The position numbers were made by a program, and so were the translations under genes. A stretch of 64,000 nt of DNA from the NCBI RefSeq assembly GCF_040096015.1, contig NZ_JBBMFO010000001.1, forward strand, positions 124,001-188,000. The letters run 5' to 3'. This stretch comes from Peptoniphilus_A hominis. GTDB taxonomy: Bacteria; Bacillota; Clostridia; Tissierellales; Peptoniphilaceae. Below the pieces are notes generated by a model. That model was not told the DNA's origin. It was given only the letters and a program-made list of their open reading frames with translations, and made no database searches. This document shows positions 26,012 to 33,385 of the stretch, piece after piece (position 1 is the first letter of the stretch; each line of letters starts with the position of its first letter).

Positions 26012-26403
26012 TAAAAAGTTGGTTGTCGCATGAAATTAGTATTTATCAAGTATTGAGATACTTTGACAACCAACTTTTATGAGATTTTAAAACTTTTCTA
26101 AATATAGAAAATATAGATTTTATTAAAGGATTTATGACAACGAAGTATCAAAAAGTTGGTTGTTATGAAGAAAAAAGTTGGTTGTCATGAAAATAGCCAT
26201 GACAACCAAGTTAAAAAATTTGATTGTCGTTAAAACTTAGTATTTAACAGGCATAAGCTATGTTTGACAACCAACTTTAACTATTTTCCTATAGAGTGTA
26301 AAAATATAGACTATATAGAAAATATAGACATATATATGGGTCTATAATATCTATATTTTCTATATTTATAGGTTTGCTAATAATGTATAGGAAGTTGGTT
26401 GTC
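26012..26403. other. Probable replication origin: inverted and direct iterons plus AT-rich tract
   Basis: About 425 bases without a credible gene hold at least seven copies of AAGTTGGTTGTC. Forward copies are at 26016, 26153 (last base changed), 26175 and 26392; inverted copies are at 26065, 26201 (one change) and 26266. Two of them form a 10-bp perfect palindrome (GGTTGTCATG with CATGACAACC). A segment of about 62 bp (26014-26078) recurs imperfectly at 26215-26279. AT-rich repeats of the AAAATATAGA type occupy 26100-26120 and 26307-26372 and could be the melting region. The position directly after the primase-helicase supports an origin. Confidence 0.65.
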
Positions 26404-26430
26404 ATAAAAAATTTTTTAGAGGAGAGACCA

Positions 26431-26706
26431 TTGTTAGAAAAAGATATAGAAAAATTTCTAAATGATAATATAAAAAAACTTGGTGGGAGATCTTATAAAT
26501 TTGTGTCGCCAGGAAATTCTGGTGTGCCAGACAGGATAATTTTTCTTCCTGGTGGGAGGATTTATTTTGTGGAGTTGAAAACCAAAAAAGGTCGCCCATC
26601 GGCTTTACAAAAATTACAGAGAAGAAGATTTAAAGAATTAGGGCATGAGGTGTATTTACTTTATGGCCTGGAAGATGTGAAGGTGTTTTTGAGTGAAATT
26701 ACATGA
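26431..26706 (+). CDS. VRR-NUC domain nuclease
   Basis: About 91 residues covering one VRR-NUC domain: KFVSPGNSGVPDRIIFLPGG, then FVELKTKKGRPSALQ. This is a PD-(D/E)XK-type nuclease fold common beside phage SNF2-like helicases. The frame is open further upstream, but TTG at 26431 has GAGGAGAG at the right distance and matches the usual family length. Confidence 0.85.
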   Translation: MLEKDIEKFLNDNIKKLGGRSYKFVSPGNSGVPDRIIFLPGGRIYFVELKTKKGRPSALQKLQRRRFKELGHEVYLLYGLEDVKVFLSEIT

Positions 26707-28057
26707 GTACCAAAATTATTGTGTGGATAGAATTTTAGATACAGAAAATTTAGGCTTATTTTTAGACATGGGCTTGGGCAAAACTTTAATTTCTTTAACC
26801 GCCATTAAAAAATTGATGTATGACCAGTTTAAAATCAACAAGGTTTTAGTCATCGCACCAAAAAAGGTGGCAGAGGCAACTTGGCAGAATGAGATTGAAA
26901 AATGGGATGAATTAAGATTCTTGAGATTTTCCACAGTCCTTGGAAGTGCCAAGCAAAGAATAAAAGCCTTGAACACCCCTGCCGATGTCTACATCATAAA
27001 TCGTGATAATGTCGTCTGGCTTGTCGATTATTATAAAAACGCATGGCCTTTTGATATGGTGGTATGTGATGAGTTTTCCAGTTTTAAAAATCATCAGTCA
27101 AAAAGATTTAAGGCTTTGGCATCCATTAAGCCACATATTAAAAAATTAGTTGGGCTTACAGGGACACCGAGTCCCAATGGTCTTTTAGACTTATGGTCTC
27201 AAGTTTACTTACTTGATGGGGGACAAAGGCTTAGTCCATCTTTCTATAGTTTCAGAAATGCCTACTTTGAGGGAGATTATATGGGGTTTAATTACAAGCC
27301 GAGAAAATTTACCCAAAAAGAGATAACTGAGAAAATATCGGACATTTGTATTTCTATGAAAGCTGATGACTATTTGCAATTACCAGAATGTACAGACAAT
27401 ATTATTCCAGTGGTTTTAGATTCCAAAGCAGAAAAGGCTTATTTGCAGATGGAAAGAGATGCAGTTTTAGAAATCGAAAATGAAGATTACATCGATGCCA
27501 CTTCGGCTGCTGCTTTATCTACTAAGCTTTTACAACTTGCAAATGGGGCGGTATATGATGAGGATAGGACAGTCCACGAGATTCATAATTGTAAAATCGA
27601 GGCCTTTATGGAAACATTGGAGCAATTACAAGGCAAAAATGTTTTAGTTTTTTATAATTTTAAACACGATTTTGAGAGATTAGAAAAAGCCTTGAAGAAA
27701 AATAAAATTAATTACAGAAAGTTAGAGACCAAGGAAGATCAAAAAGATTGGAACGACGGAAAGATAAATGTACTTTTGACACATCCTGCATCTAGTGCTT
27801 ACGGACTTAACTTGCAAGAGGGCGGTAATCATGTGATTTGGTTTGGCCTCAACTGGAATTATGAGTTATACACTCAAGCCAACAAGAGGTTACACCGACA
27901 AGGACAAAAAGAGAAGGTTATTATTCACCACTTAGTGACAAGGGGCACAAGGGATGAGGACGTCATGGAGGCATTGAGAAGAAAAGAGGGCGTGCAAAAT
28001 TATGTCCTAGAAAGTTTAAAAGCAAGGATTAAGAGGATTAAGGGGGCAGCAAAGTGA
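26693..28057 (+). CDS. SNF2-like superfamily 2 DNA helicase
   Basis: A 454-residue protein. Motif I is LDMGLGKTLIS, motif II VCDEFSSFKN, motif III GLTGTPSPN, and motif VI RLHRQGQKEKV. This is the short phage SNF2 type encoded next to VRR-NUC. It overlaps the VRR-NUC end and starts at GTG. It is probably a replication or recombination helicase. Confidence 0.92.
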   Translation: MKLHEYQNYCVDRILDTENLGLFLDMGLGKTLISLTAIKKLMYDQFKINKVLVIAPKKVAEATWQNEIEKWDELRFLRFSTVLGSAKQRIKALNTPADVYIINRDNVVWLVDYYKNAWPFDMVVCDEFSSFKNHQSKRFKALASIKPHIKKLVGLTGTPSPNGLLDLWSQVYLLDGGQRLSPSFYSFRNAYFEGDYMGFNYKPRKFTQKEITEKISDICISMKADDYLQLPECTDNIIPVVLDSKAEKAYLQMERDAVLEIENEDYIDATSAAALSTKLLQLANGAVYDEDRTVHEIHNCKIEAFMETLEQLQGKNVLVFYNFKHDFERLEKALKKNKINYRKLETKEDQKDWNDGKINVLLTHPASSAYGLNLQEGGNHVIWFGLNWNYELYTQANKRLHRQGQKEKVIIHHLVTRGTRDEDVMEALRRKEGVQNYVLESLKARIKRIKGAAK

Positions 28058-28341
28058 TAGACGATAAAGAGTTTGTAGACGCAGGTAAAACAGTTAGGGT
28101 GAGCAACAGTGTAATCCACCCAAGCCATTATGCTTTAAAAGGCTTAGAGCCCTATGAGGCAGTGGACCTTATTAAGTCCAGTGTTGGTGATGGCTTTGAG
28201 GGGTATTGCCATGGTAATATTTTAAAATATGTAATCCGATACAAAAGGAAAAATGGTTTGGAAGATCTGAAGAAAGCTAGAGTCCATCTTAATTGGTTGA
28301 TTGATTATTTGGAGAATGCTGATGACCAAGAAAGAGTTTAG
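28054..28341 (+). CDS. DUF3310 protein
   Basis: A 95-residue protein with the DUF3310 pattern: NSVIHPSHYALKGLEPYE, then GNILKYVIRYKRKNGLEDLKKA and a final helix. It is common in phage replication clusters; the biochemical role is not established to my knowledge. The GTG start overlaps the helicase stop. Confidence 0.85.
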   Translation: MIDDKEFVDAGKTVRVSNSVIHPSHYALKGLEPYEAVDLIKSSVGDGFEGYCHGNILKYVIRYKRKNGLEDLKKARVHLNWLIDYLENADDQERV

Positions 28342-28717
28342 AGAGATTATTTATCTCGACCACTTAATTAATTCTAAGCTTAGACTTTTAGATAGTCTTA
28401 AGTCCAGTAGGTTACAGGTCAAAGGTATGCAGCTTAAGTCTGATGTGGTCCAAGTGTCTAAGCAGGGCAATAGACAAGAGGACTTGATTATAAAGATAAT
28501 TGATTTGGAAAAAGAAATCACAAAGGATATTGATAGTTTAATCTGTGAGAAGAAGAAGGCAAAGACTGTTATCGATAAGCTTGATGGTCCTTATAGGTTG
28601 GTTATGTCTATGAGATACTTGGAGTGTATGAAGTGGGAAGAGATTGCATACAGGATAGGCTACAGCATACAGGCTGTCTATAAGATACATGGGCAGGCTT
28701 TAAAAAGAGTAGAGTAA
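28322..28717 (+). CDS. Sigma-70 region 4-like phage transcription regulator
   Basis: About 131 residues from the ATG at 28322, the candidate best placed behind TGGAGA. The C-terminal part, MRYLECMKWEEIAYRIGYSIQAVYKIHGQALKR, is a sigma region 4-like helix-turn-helix; the N-terminal half is helical. Proteins of this kind sit at the end of early operons, just before the terminase, and are thought to switch on late genes. The extended -10 promoter that follows within 20 bp is a candidate target. Confidence 0.75.
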   Translation: MTKKEFREIIYLDHLINSKLRLLDSLKSSRLQVKGMQLKSDVVQVSKQGNRQEDLIIKIIDLEKEITKDIDSLICEKKKAKTVIDKLDGPYRLVMSMRYLECMKWEEIAYRIGYSIQAVYKIHGQALKRVE

Positions 28718-28733
28718 AGTAGAGTATATTTTG

Positions 28734-28742
28734 TGGTATTAT
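28734..28742 (+). promoter_or_regulatory. Extended -10 promoter for the non-coding/late region
   Basis: TGGTATTAT is a TGn-extended -10 without a good -35 17 bp upstream (GTAAAG). The expected start near 28749 coincides with the first base of an 11-bp RNA stem. It may need the sigma-like regulator encoded just upstream. Confidence 0.5.
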
Positions 28743-28748
28743 AGTAGT

Positions 28749-29050
28749 GTAAGAGTTTAGATATAGGGTCTCCAGTCATGGAGGCTTTATGCTTGTATTG
28801 GATTGTTAGTCTGCAGGATGCAAGGTTAAACTCTTACTACTCTTCAATGAGTGCTTGAATGTCGCCTTATACCACACGAGGTATAATCACTCGCTTTCAA
28901 ATCGAAAATCAAATTAAAAGGTACTTTGGAGAGTTTAAGAGGATTGCGGGTCGAGGCGAGCCCGAAATATCCCTAGCCACAAGGATTTTTTCAAGGACTT
29001 CCTACCCAAAAGGCTTAACTAAGCCATTTGTGGAAGGTGGTAAAATCTGA
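28749..29050 (+). ncRNA. Candidate structured RNA upstream of the terminase genes
   Basis: No convincing gene lies here. The 5' arm GTAAGAGTTTA (28749-28759) pairs perfectly with TAAACTCTTAC (28827-28837), enclosing a hairpin at CTCC-AGTCAT-GGAG and a CTTGTAT/ATGCAAG stem. Further on are TTATACC-ACACGA-GGTATAA, CGGGT/GCCCG, CCACAA/TTGTGG and GGCTTAACTAAGCC. This density of local stems suggests a folded RNA. A 63-codon frame (28859-29050) crosses it but has no ribosome site. Large phage RNAs of the GOLLD and ROOL classes also lie near tRNA genes; membership is not shown. Confidence 0.5.
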
Positions 29051-29072
29051 TAGAAAATATAGACTGATTTTA

Positions 29073-29174
29073 GACTAATATCAGGATAAATTTAGTCCAA
29101 AAATAGACCTGTTATGGACTAATATCAGAATAAATTTAGTCTAAAAATTAGTCCTAAATTGGTCCAAAAATAGA
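29073..29174. repeat. Direct repeats containing TTAGTCC/GGACTAA
   Basis: A unit of about 37 bp (29073-29109) recurs at 29117-29154, 44 bp apart, with few changes, and partial copies lie on both sides. Each carries GGACTAA-like and TTAGTCC-like motifs. The position upstream of the small terminase suggests a packaging (cosB/pac-like) recognition region, though the repeats could also be part of an RNA. Confidence 0.55.
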
Positions 29175-29416
29175 ATATAAAAGGTTAAGAGATAAACGGA
29201 AAAACTGTTTATCTTTTTTGTTTTTAATCGAGAGTGAAACGAGTGAAAACGAGAGTAAACCATAATAAAACCAAAATAGAATGGCTTAAATTAGAGGTTT
29301 TAATCGTGAGTAAATCGTGTAAAAACCATAAATTAACCAAAAACAAATCCCAAGCTTGGACGAGAAAAAACGAGTTTAGTCTGGAGAATGGCAAAAAAGC
29401 AGATTAACAAAATGGG

Positions 29417-29491
29417 TTAGTCCGGTAAATCTTAAAATATCGGACTTAGATTGATGGATTAGTCTGGTAAATCTTAAAATATCGGACTTAG
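29417..29491. repeat. Second pair of direct repeats with inverted ends
   Basis: A 33-bp unit (29417-29449) recurs at 29459-29491 with one change. Each unit begins TTAGTC(C/T)GG and ends CGGACTTAG, so AGTCCG and CGGACT form an inverted pair. The heptamer core is shared with the repeats at 29073-29174. The stretch between the two repeat sets (29175-29416) has A-rich, GAGT/CGTG-rich sequence with no gene seen. Confidence 0.6.
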
Positions 29492-29549
29492 CACAGAAGA
29501 TTAAAAGAGAAAAGCTAATAAAATCAATTTAGAAAAAGAAATTAAATGC

Positions 29550-29642
29550 GGAAGTGTGGCAGAGTTAGGCTTAATGCGTGGGATTGCTAATCCTATATAC
29601 TCTTTTAGGGTATCGAGGGTTCGAATCCCTCCATTTCCTCCA
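29550..29642 (+). tRNA. tRNA-Ser (anticodon GCU)
   Basis: A full cloverleaf can be drawn. The acceptor stem GGAAGTG pairs with CATTTCC (one G-T); the short D stem is GCA/TGC; the anticodon stem TGGGA/TCCTA encloses loop TTGCTAA with anticodon GCT. There is a long variable arm as in serine tRNAs, a T arm GAGGG-TTCGAAT-CCCTC, and an encoded CCA (29640-29642). It is inside the prophage, 407 bp before the small terminase gene. Confidence 0.95.
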
Positions 29643-29781
29643 TAAAAAAAAAAAACAAGACATCAAGAAAAGAAATAAAAATGGGTTAAAGTGTTTGAGA
29701 TAAAAGACTGGATAAAACCAAAGGCAAAATAAAATAATCGTTTTAAAATCAAACGCAAATTAAACGTAAAAATAATTGGTT

Positions 29782-30022
29782 GATGCTGATACCTTACGAG
29801 GGCGGCATCGGGGACAATACATACAAGTTGAAGGCTGTGGGTGGGCGAGCCAGTATGATAATTTAATATTTTTGTAGAGGGCTTAAGTCACCAATCGCCA
29901 CGCACGAATCCTTTTGGTTTATAAACAAATGATGTACCGCTTATTGTTCATGCAAGAAGTTTTACCACTTTTTGTTCTCCTGATAATTTATACAATCTTA
30001 CACGATTTAAGTCCTCTACAAA
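29782..30022 (+). ncRNA. Candidate structured RNA with a 19-bp closing stem before the small terminase
   Basis: First comes a hairpin GATGCTG/CGGCATC (29782-29809) with an inner CCT-TACG-AGG tetraloop stem. Then TTTGTAGAGGGCTTAAGTC (29871-29889) pairs along its whole length with 30004-30022. The two mismatches at the DNA level become G-U pairs in RNA, which favours an RNA role. The enclosed 114 bases have smaller stems (ACCAA/TTGGT, AACAA/TTGTT). The closing stem ends 26 bases before the terminase ATG. The rest of 29643-29781 is A-rich with no gene seen. Confidence 0.55.
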
Positions 30023-30048
30023 GATACTAAGTTATTGGGGGTGAAAAT

Positions 30049-30612
30049 ATGTCAAAAAGAATTGCAGATTTATCAAATACAGTTGTGACTGCTCAAGTCA
30101 TAGGTCAGATTATTGGTGTGACTGATAGACGAGTAAGACAACTGGCACAAGAGGGAGTGATCCCAAAATTAAAAAATGGGTCTTATGATTTGGTGCCAAC
30201 TATCAACGCTTACATCAGGTCAATTAAAATTGGTAATGAGGCTGAGGATAATTCCGACAAGGCAAGCCTCGACAAGGAAAAGCTACTCCATGAAAGGGCA
30301 AAGAGACAAAAGGCTGAATTGATACTCGGGGAGATGAGAGGAGATCTCCACGATGCAAAAATCGTGGAAGAAGTTATGACAGATATGCTGTCAAACTTTA
30401 GGTCAAAACTTTTATCAATTCCATCTAAGACTGCACCAATTCTTTTAGGCATAGATGACATTCCAGAACTGCAAGAAATCCTGGAAGAAAAGATTTCAGA
30501 GGCCCTCACAGAACTAAGTGACTATGACCCAGTCAAGTTTAGGTCTGACAAGTACATAGAGGAGGCAGAGGAAGATGAACAAGACGGAAAAGCTATTCCA
30601 GGAGATAAGTAA
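30049..30612 (+). CDS. Terminase small subunit (Nu1-like)
   Basis: A 187-residue protein. A winged helix-turn-helix (AQVIGQIIGVTDRRVRQLAQEG) at the N-terminus and a long helical middle match phage lambda Nu1-type DNA-recognition subunits. It recognises the packaging site and recruits the large subunit. The large-subunit gene begins inside its 3' end. GGGGGTGA precedes the ATG. Confidence 0.85.
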   Translation: MSKRIADLSNTVVTAQVIGQIIGVTDRRVRQLAQEGVIPKLKNGSYDLVPTINAYIRSIKIGNEAEDNSDKASLDKEKLLHERAKRQKAELILGEMRGDLHDAKIVEEVMTDMLSNFRSKLLSIPSKTAPILLGIDDIPELQEILEEKISEALTELSDYDPVKFRSDKYIEEAEEDEQDGKAIPGDK

Positions 30613-32362
30613 AGTCCTTGCACCTCCACCTAAGCTTGCCATATCTGACTGGGCTGACGAATATAGGTTTTTGTCGAGAGAGTCATCGGCTGAACCTGGT
30701 AAGTGGTACACAAGTCGAGCCGAGTATCAAAGAGAAATTATGAACGCTATCTCAGACCCAAAGACTGAGAGAGTTGTCCTTATGACATCGGCTCAAATTG
30801 GTAAGACAGAGTTGCTACTCAATACCATTGGTTACTATGTAGACTATGACCCGTCGCCTATTATGCTTGTGCAACCCACACTGGATATGGCGGAGTCCTT
30901 TTCCAAGGACAGGCTTGATCCAATGATTAGAGATACGCCTGCTATAAAAGATAAATTTGCAGACAAGAAAACTCGTAACTCGGGGAATACAATTACACAT
31001 AAAAAATTTATAGGGGGCCATATAACTATGGTGGGTGCAAACTCGCCATCATCTCTTGCAAGTAGACCAATAAGGATTGTACTTGCAGATGAGGTTGACA
31101 GGTTTCCCCATTCTGCAGGAGAAGAAGGAGATCCTTTGGATCTTGCAATTAAAAGGACAACAACTTTTTGGAATAGAAAAATTGTCATGGTATCAACACC
31201 AACAATAAAGCACCTATCAAGGATTGAGTTGGAATATGAGGACTCAAGCAAAGAGGAGTGGAATGTAAGATGTCCTAAGTGTGGCAGACTCCAACCCTAT
31301 AAGTGGTCAAAAATCAGATTCGAAGATGTGACCATGGAGTGTGAACACTGCAAGGAGAGATTTCCCGAAAATATTTGGAAAAAACAAGAGGGGGCTTGGA
31401 TTGCAGAAAGAGAGGACATCAAGAAGAGAGGTTTCCATCTCAACGAGTTAGCCAGTCCATGGAAAAAGTGGGAGGACATAATTGAGGACTTCCGAGAGGC
31501 AAAGAAATCTACTGAAAAATTAAAGGTATGGATAAATACTGCATTGGGAGAATCATGGGAAGAGCCAGACGACACAGATGCAGGGGAATTAATAAAAAGA
31601 CGAGAAAGGTACAATGCCGAAGTCCCTGACGATGTATTGCTACTCACTTGTGGGGTGGATGTCCAAGACGACAGACTGGAAATGGAAGTCGTTGGATGGG
31701 GACACGGGAAAGAGTCCTGGGGAATCCTCTACAATGTCTTTTATGGGGACCCTGGCCAAGATGCAGTATGGATCCAACTGGATGAGTTTTTAAAAAGAGA
31801 ATTTAAGTTTGCCGATGGTAGTGGAATCATGATTGCATCGGCTTGTATAGACTCTGGTGGCCACTACACCCAAGAAGTATATAAGTTTACAAAGCAAAGA
31901 GAACACAGACGAATCTTTGCCATAAAGGGTAAGGGTGGCGAGGGAGTGCCTTTTATAAGCAATCCCACTAGAAACAATCGTCAAAAAGCAGCACTTTTCT
32001 CTCTTGGTGTAGACCAGGGGAAAGCAAGTATATCATCAAGACTTAAAATAGAATTTGAGGGCGAAGGCTACTGTCACTTCCCAATTGAAAAAGAAAAGGG
32101 ATATGATGAGAAGTTTTTTGATGGAATAACATCAGAATCTTTTAGGATTAGGTATTACAAGGGAAAACCCAAGGGAGAATGGATTGTAAAGCCTGGAGTT
32201 AGGAACGAGCCTTTGGACTGTAGAAACTATGCAACCGCAGCCATGGAAATTTTTAACCCTAACTTTGAAGCCTTAGAAAAAAATAAGGGAAATACTGAAA
32301 GATATACCCAAGCATATAAAAGACCTAGAAGAAGGAGGGGGACAATATCAAAAGGACTGTAA
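30575..32362 (+). CDS. Terminase large subunit, GpA family
   Basis: A 595-residue protein of the lambda GpA family. The ATPase has Walker A-like SAQIGKTE (about 72-79) and Walker B IVLADEVDRFP. Paired cysteines (CPKCGRLQ...CEHCKERF) lie between the ATPase and the C-terminal nuclease, as in GpA relatives. It translocates DNA into the prohead and cuts at the cos/pac site. It overlaps the small subunit by 38 bases. Confidence 0.95.
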   Translation: MNKTEKLFQEISKVLAPPPKLAISDWADEYRFLSRESSAEPGKWYTSRAEYQREIMNAISDPKTERVVLMTSAQIGKTELLLNTIGYYVDYDPSPIMLVQPTLDMAESFSKDRLDPMIRDTPAIKDKFADKKTRNSGNTITHKKFIGGHITMVGANSPSSLASRPIRIVLADEVDRFPHSAGEEGDPLDLAIKRTTTFWNRKIVMVSTPTIKHLSRIELEYEDSSKEEWNVRCPKCGRLQPYKWSKIRFEDVTMECEHCKERFPENIWKKQEGAWIAEREDIKKRGFHLNELASPWKKWEDIIEDFREAKKSTEKLKVWINTALGESWEEPDDTDAGELIKRRERYNAEVPDDVLLLTCGVDVQDDRLEMEVVGWGHGKESWGILYNVFYGDPGQDAVWIQLDEFLKREFKFADGSGIMIASACIDSGGHYTQEVYKFTKQREHRRIFAIKGKGGEGVPFISNPTRNNRQKAALFSLGVDQGKASISSRLKIEFEGEGYCHFPIEKEKGYDEKFFDGITSESFRIRYYKGKPKGEWIVKPGVRNEPLDCRNYATAAMEIFNPNFEALEKNKGNTERYTQAYKRPRRRRGTISKGL

Positions 32363-32415
32363 GATCCACAAGAAAGCCATTTTATAGCTTAGAATTCATC
32401 GAAGAAAGACTTAAT

Positions 32416-32616
32416 ATGTGGCTAGATGCAGAGGCTGCACTGGCAACAAGTCAAAGCTATAAGGTGGGGACAAGAGAACTTAGGAGAGCAGACCTCCCAG
32501 AGGTAAGAGAGCAAATCGAATTTTGGGAGAATAAATATAATAAGGCTACCAACGAACTTGACGGGACAAGTGGCGGCGGTAGGAGAACAGTAAGGATTGT
32601 ACCTAGAGACTTATAA
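32416..32616 (+). CDS. DUF6148-like head-tail joining protein
   Basis: At least 66 residues. WLDAEAALATSQSYKVGTRE and RRADLPEVREQIEFW match the short DUF6148/gpW-like proteins between terminase and portal. The family usually begins before this ATG, and the frame is open upstream with a family-like YSLEFIEERLNM. No ATG, GTG or TTG exists there, but AAGGAGGGGG (32332-32341) is well placed for an ATC at 32347. The true start may be non-canonical. Confidence 0.7.
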   Translation: MWLDAEAALATSQSYKVGTRELRRADLPEVREQIEFWENKYNKATNELDGTSGGGRRTVRIVPRDL

Positions 32617-32645
32617 AAAATTTTAAAAAAAATTTATAAAAACCC

Positions 32646-32674
32646 TTGACTAATGATAGTGTATATGCTATCAT
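32646..32674 (+). promoter_or_regulatory. hicAB promoter with palindromic operator
   Basis: TTGACT (32646-32651) and TATCAT (32669-32674) are 17 bp apart. ATGATAG (32653-32659) and CTATCAT (32668-32674) form an inverted repeat that covers the spacer and -10, as expected for autorepression by the antitoxin. Confidence 0.75.
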
Positions 32675-32693
32675 ATAATCAAGAGGTGAGGGA

Positions 32694-32921
32694 ATGGCAA
32701 GTGTAGAAAAAATAATAGAGAAGATGAGACGGCAACCCAATGGAATAAGCTATAAAGAAATTGATAAAGTGCTTATATACCTAGGGTATGAATTAAAAAG
32801 AGGAAAGGGAGACCATTTCAACTATAGAAAAAAGGGGAAACCAATTTACACCCTAGTAAAACAAAATCCAGTAAAGAAATACCTGGTAGATGAAGTATTA
32901 AAAATAATAGACGAGAGCTAA
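32694..32921 (+). CDS. hicA: HicA-type mRNA interferase toxin
   Basis: A 75-residue protein with the double-stranded RNA-binding-like HicA fold. The conserved histidine is H41 in KRGKGDHFNYRKKG. HicA cleaves mRNA when free of HicB. It has its own promoter and is followed by hicB. AAGAGGTGAGGGA precedes the ATG. Confidence 0.85.
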   Translation: MASVEKIIEKMRRQPNGISYKEIDKVLIYLGYELKRGKGDHFNYRKKGKPIYTLVKQNPVKKYLVDEVLKIIDES

Positions 32922-32954
32922 TCTCGTCTATTTAAACACACTTGCTGAATAATC

Positions 32955-33317
32955 ATGTTAGAAAAAGATATAATAAGAGAAAGTAAGAAGTACACAAGAT
33001 TATCTTACAATCAAGTAATTAAAAAAGTAACTGATGAAAGTGGAACTTATTACATTGGAGAATTTATTGAAATCCCAGAAGCAAAGACCAATGCTGACGA
33101 CTTGGCGACATTGTCAGAAAGAATGCAAGAAGTCTTAGAATTAAGCATTGAGACAAGACTCCAAGAAGGGGACGAAATACCTTTGCCAATAGACGAAAAA
33201 TCTAATGGTGTCTTAACAATAAGAGTTCCAAAATCATTACATTCTGCTCTAAGAATAGGAGCAGAAAGAGAAGGTATATCCTTAAACCAATATGCTTTAT
33301 ACAAGTTAAGCAGATAA
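32955..33317 (+). CDS. hicB: HicB-type antitoxin
   Basis: A 120-residue protein. The N-terminal part, GTYYIGEFIEIPEAKTNADDLATL, is the degenerate RNase H-like HicB domain. The C-terminal part, TIRVPKSLHSALRIGAEREGISLNQYALYKL, is a ribbon-helix-helix DNA-binding domain. It neutralises HicA and probably represses the operon through the palindrome upstream. A ribosome site is hard to see. Confidence 0.85.
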   Translation: MLEKDIIRESKKYTRLSYNQVIKKVTDESGTYYIGEFIEIPEAKTNADDLATLSERMQEVLELSIETRLQEGDEIPLPIDEKSNGVLTIRVPKSLHSALRIGAEREGISLNQYALYKLSR

Positions 33318-33338
33318 ATTAAATAGCGTTTTTACAAG

Positions 33339-33364
33339 AGAAGAGTTTAGACTCTTCTTTTTTT
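33339..33364 (+). terminator. Intrinsic terminator after hicAB
   Basis: A perfect stem AGAAGAGT-TTAG-ACTCTTCT is followed by an uninterrupted T-run. It lies between hicB and the portal gene, so the toxin-antitoxin unit has its own promoter and terminator. Confidence 0.85.
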
Positions 33365-33385
33365 ATTGTTAGGAGGTGAGAAAAA

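Noticed and set aside
28859..29050. 63-codon open frame in the non-coding block
   Set aside because: No ribosome site, odd composition, and it crosses several stems of the candidate structured RNA.
29550..29642. tRNA-Ser as the integration site
   Set aside because: The flanking direct repeat is at lspA/rluD, not in a tRNA gene, and the tRNA is internal and intact.
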